A DNA stretch of 64,000 nt from Atopsyche davidsoni (lineage: Eukaryota; Arthropoda; Insecta; Trichoptera; Hydrobiosidae). Below are positions 61,801 to 64,000 of the stretch, piece after piece. Within the stretch, counting starts at the first letter, position 1. Each line of letters begins with the position of its first letter. The notes beneath the pieces were generated by a model, which saw only the letters and a list, made by a program, of their open reading frames with translations, searched no databases and was not told where the DNA came from. The translations under genes were made by a program, and so were the position numbers. Location: NCBI GenBank assembly GCA_022113835.1, contig JAILWY010000014.1, positions 3,472,001 through 3,536,000 on the forward strand, read 5' to 3'.

Positions 61801-63488
61801 TTCAACCGACGGGATTCAGACGAGCAAGATCGTTCTCTTGGGGAGAAAATTCTGCACTTACTTTCACAATGTGAGTTTTGTCTTCCATTATTTGTTAAAC
61901 GTGTGACTTATGTGGGGACAGATTTTAAAACTTTTAAGCTCCGGATTGTACAAACTTGTACGAGTCGCAAATCCACGCTATATTGCGTTAAACACAGTGT
62001 AGTTATAAACAGTAACTCATCTCGAGTTATTATATAGTAATATTAATATAAATCATTCTTACCAGCACTACGCAAAAATACGATAATTATTGTTGTAAAC
62101 ATAAAATTAAACAATTGCATTTATATACATATATTCATGAAAAACTAGGTTGGCATATCTTATAACTAAAAAAATTTAAATGCACGTATTTATAAGTAGT
62201 TATCATAATGATTGGACTTTTAAAGATATAATTTGATTTTTCCAAAGCTTGGAGACTCGTTTTTTTTACTCATTTCATGCGACCAGGGCGCTGAGAACTT
62301 TGTAATCCAGAATATGTAATTTTTTCAGATATCAGTAAATTTCTCAAATGATTTTTACACAAATAAGTGATGTTGGCGATGTTCTTCTCAAGCAGTAGCT
62401 AGATGTTTAGCAACCGATTAAATAATGTAATTGAAGTAAAGATCGAGTCAAAGATTAACAATGAATGACGACAAGGTTGCTGACCAATAGATATTTAGCT
62501 CTATATACTTCTAGTTATTATTTTAATGCAAAGTATATACATTTATTTCGATACTTGTTTGAATTATTTATGCTAAATTCTGCATGCTGTGGTAAAGCTA
62601 TTATATTACAAAAGCAGTGTTCATACTAGTATAATTTTCAGTATTTAAAAGTTTTAAACTACTCATAGATGCTCTGAACAGAGCTTTCACTGCAAAAGTT
62701 GCAGAACAAAGGTATTTACAGGTAACTGCATTAGCCAACTTTCTCGTTTTCAAGAGTAAAATCTGTAAACTAATTATACCTCCTTAAAATATATCAAAAT
62801 TAGAAAGGTTCATAGCCATATCTGTTTTTTTTTACTTTTACTACAGGATATGACGTAAGTTTTCATTGAAATATATAATTTCGATGTAATATTATATATT
62901 GAAGAAATACAGTCTACTCTAACAGGTAAACGTTTAAACACTACAATAATATCGATACAAAAGCAAAATAATTAAATTAAATTAAATATTGTAATAAATT
63001 TTACAAAAAATCCAAATGTGAACGACAAGTATGCATTGAGTTATCAAAAATAAATATTTTGACGGATAACACATTTATTATATGTTATTGGTGTTTTAGT
63101 TGTTAATATTTTGTAAGCATTCACCCCTTCGCTGTGTAATACAAAGTCTTTTTATTTAAAAAAACCTTCATCTTTGCAAACCTTTTTTTAAATAAAAAGT
63201 TAATCTGACACGTGCCAACAATTAGTCGGTGGTGGATGCAGCCTGCTAAAAGCTTTTAGTAATTCTTCAATAGAAAATAGTATAAGAGAGAAAACTCAGT
63301 CTCAAGGGAAATATAAAAAAAAGCAATCGCTAATTATTATGAACCAGTAAACATTAGTCCTGCAACGAAAAAAAAACTTTTAGACGTATATCATGGCATT
63401 GAGAAATCGTGTATCTGTTAACAGTTTTTAGGTATTTAAAAATAAGCAAGTTGTTACGTTGTAGTAATGTTTTGTTGTCTGCCTCCAG
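61801..63488. other. AT-rich region, no gene recognised
   Basis: AT-rich with no convincing open frame. If the receptor gene below has an upstream exon, this is part of its intron. It ends in a pyrimidine-rich tract and CTCCAG acceptor at 63483-63488. Confidence 0.5.
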
Positions 63489-63748
63489 GGTTGTCGCCGA
63501 CGATCCCATGTGGAGATGGCGCGACGGGTACGGGGCGATGATCCTGGAGTCGGAGCTGAACAACCTGGCTGCGGGCGGCGCGGTGATGGCGCCCGACTCC
63601 AGGGCGGCCAAGCGCAGGGGCCGCGCCAGGCTCTTCTCCACGGACGGCGACATGCGCGAGAAGCACGACCAGTTCTACCGAGACCACAAGCTGCTGCTCG
63701 TGCTGTTCCGGGCCCTCGCCGTCATGCCCATCACCAGGTCCTCCCCAG
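63489..63748 (+). CDS. Gustatory receptor exon, CO2-receptor type (partial)
   Basis: A GC-rich 260-bp exon between a TTGTTGTCTGCCTCCAG acceptor and a GTCAGC donor at 63749. It encodes VVADDPMWRWRDGYGAMI, then ESELNNLAAGGAV and, near the end, KHDQFYRDHKLLLVLFRAL followed by AVMPITRSSPG. The FYxxxKLLLVLFRxLxVMPI block resembles the N-terminal region of the conserved insect gustatory receptors that sense CO2 (Gr1-3 of moths and beetles, Gr22-24 of mosquitoes), just before the first membrane helix. If so, the rest of the seven-helix channel subunit lies beyond the window. Translation may begin at the ATG at 63508 or in an upstream exon such as the phase-compatible one at 39550. Family assignment rests on motif memory. 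Confidence 0.6.
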
Positions 63749-64000
63749 GTCAGCGAGGCGTGCTTGTAGTGCTCATGCACCACTGTGCTTTTCAGCGGGG
63801 TGCTCCACCATGGCCGAACTCGCTTATTGAGAAACCAGGATTCTGGCCAGTTCTCCCGCGACCGCAAGATTCCGAGCCCTCGCAGTCTTGCTCATCACCA
63901 GGTCAGCATAGTGTGGTCATAGTGGTCATGCACAGAGTCTAGCGGGGTGCTCCATCATGGCCGAACTCGCTTATCGAGAAACCAAGATTCTTGCCAGTTC
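63670..64000 (+). repeat. Tandem copies of the exon end and donor site
   Basis: CAGTTCT blocks at 63670 (in the exon), 63848 and 63995 mark a repeat with periods of 178 and 147 bp. The second copy keeps diverged versions of the exon's ACCGAGACCACAAG, CCGGGCCCTCGCCGTC and CATCACCAGGTC, plus the following GGTCAGC donor. The intron part (AGCGGGGTGCTCCACCATGG, CCGAACTCGCTTATTGAGAA) is also repeated. The repeat continues past the window end. Confidence 0.85.

Overview
The window looks like an AT-rich nuclear insect genome, probably a moth or another holometabolous insect. Reasons: a Methoprene-tolerant-type juvenile hormone receptor gene, what looks like an insect gustatory receptor exon, a spliced CHMP2B gene with GT-AG introns, and piggyBac, Helitron, BEL/Pao and mariner-type elements. 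No prokaryotic operons, CRISPR arrays or rRNA genes were seen. The order Lepidoptera is an inference.

Layout. Positions 1-39,000 hold no gene I can identify with confidence. This is AT-rich DNA with microsatellites, a 400-bp MITE (14.7-15.1 kb), a pogo/Tigger-like MITE (18.2-18.7 kb), a decayed 2.2-kb DNA transposon of a family I cannot place in a superfamily (25.0-27.2 kb), and scattered GC-richer islands that could be conserved regulatory DNA or short exons. At 40.1-42.8 kb is a very GC-rich island with an uninterrupted bHLH-PAS gene (Met-like) on the minus strand.

43.5-56.9 kb is a transposon cluster: an intact piggyBac-type transposase ORF; immediately after it a second piggyBac element with perfect 14-bp inverted repeats and TTAA duplications, whose gene is split by a Helitron carrying a full 1570-codon Rep/helicase ORF; then an internally deleted BEL/Pao LTR retrotransposon on the minus strand with 5-bp target duplications. 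The three insertions can be ordered in relative time.

58.0-58.3 kb is a mariner-derived MITE. 58.8-60.8 kb is a complete six-exon CHMP2B (ESCRT-III) gene on the minus strand. After a conserved-looking noncoding stretch near 61.6 kb, the window ends in a plus-strand coding exon resembling a gustatory receptor of the CO2-receptor type (63.49-63.75 kb). Its 3' end and donor site have been copied in tandem into the following intron. A small 5' exon candidate at 39.55 kb is in a compatible phase with it. If they belong together, Met, CHMP2B and the transposon cluster would all lie inside one 24-kb intron.

The cellular genes do not form a pathway. The most informative content is the nested mobile-element structure, the odd GC-rich intronless receptor gene, and the exon/intron-junction tandem duplication.
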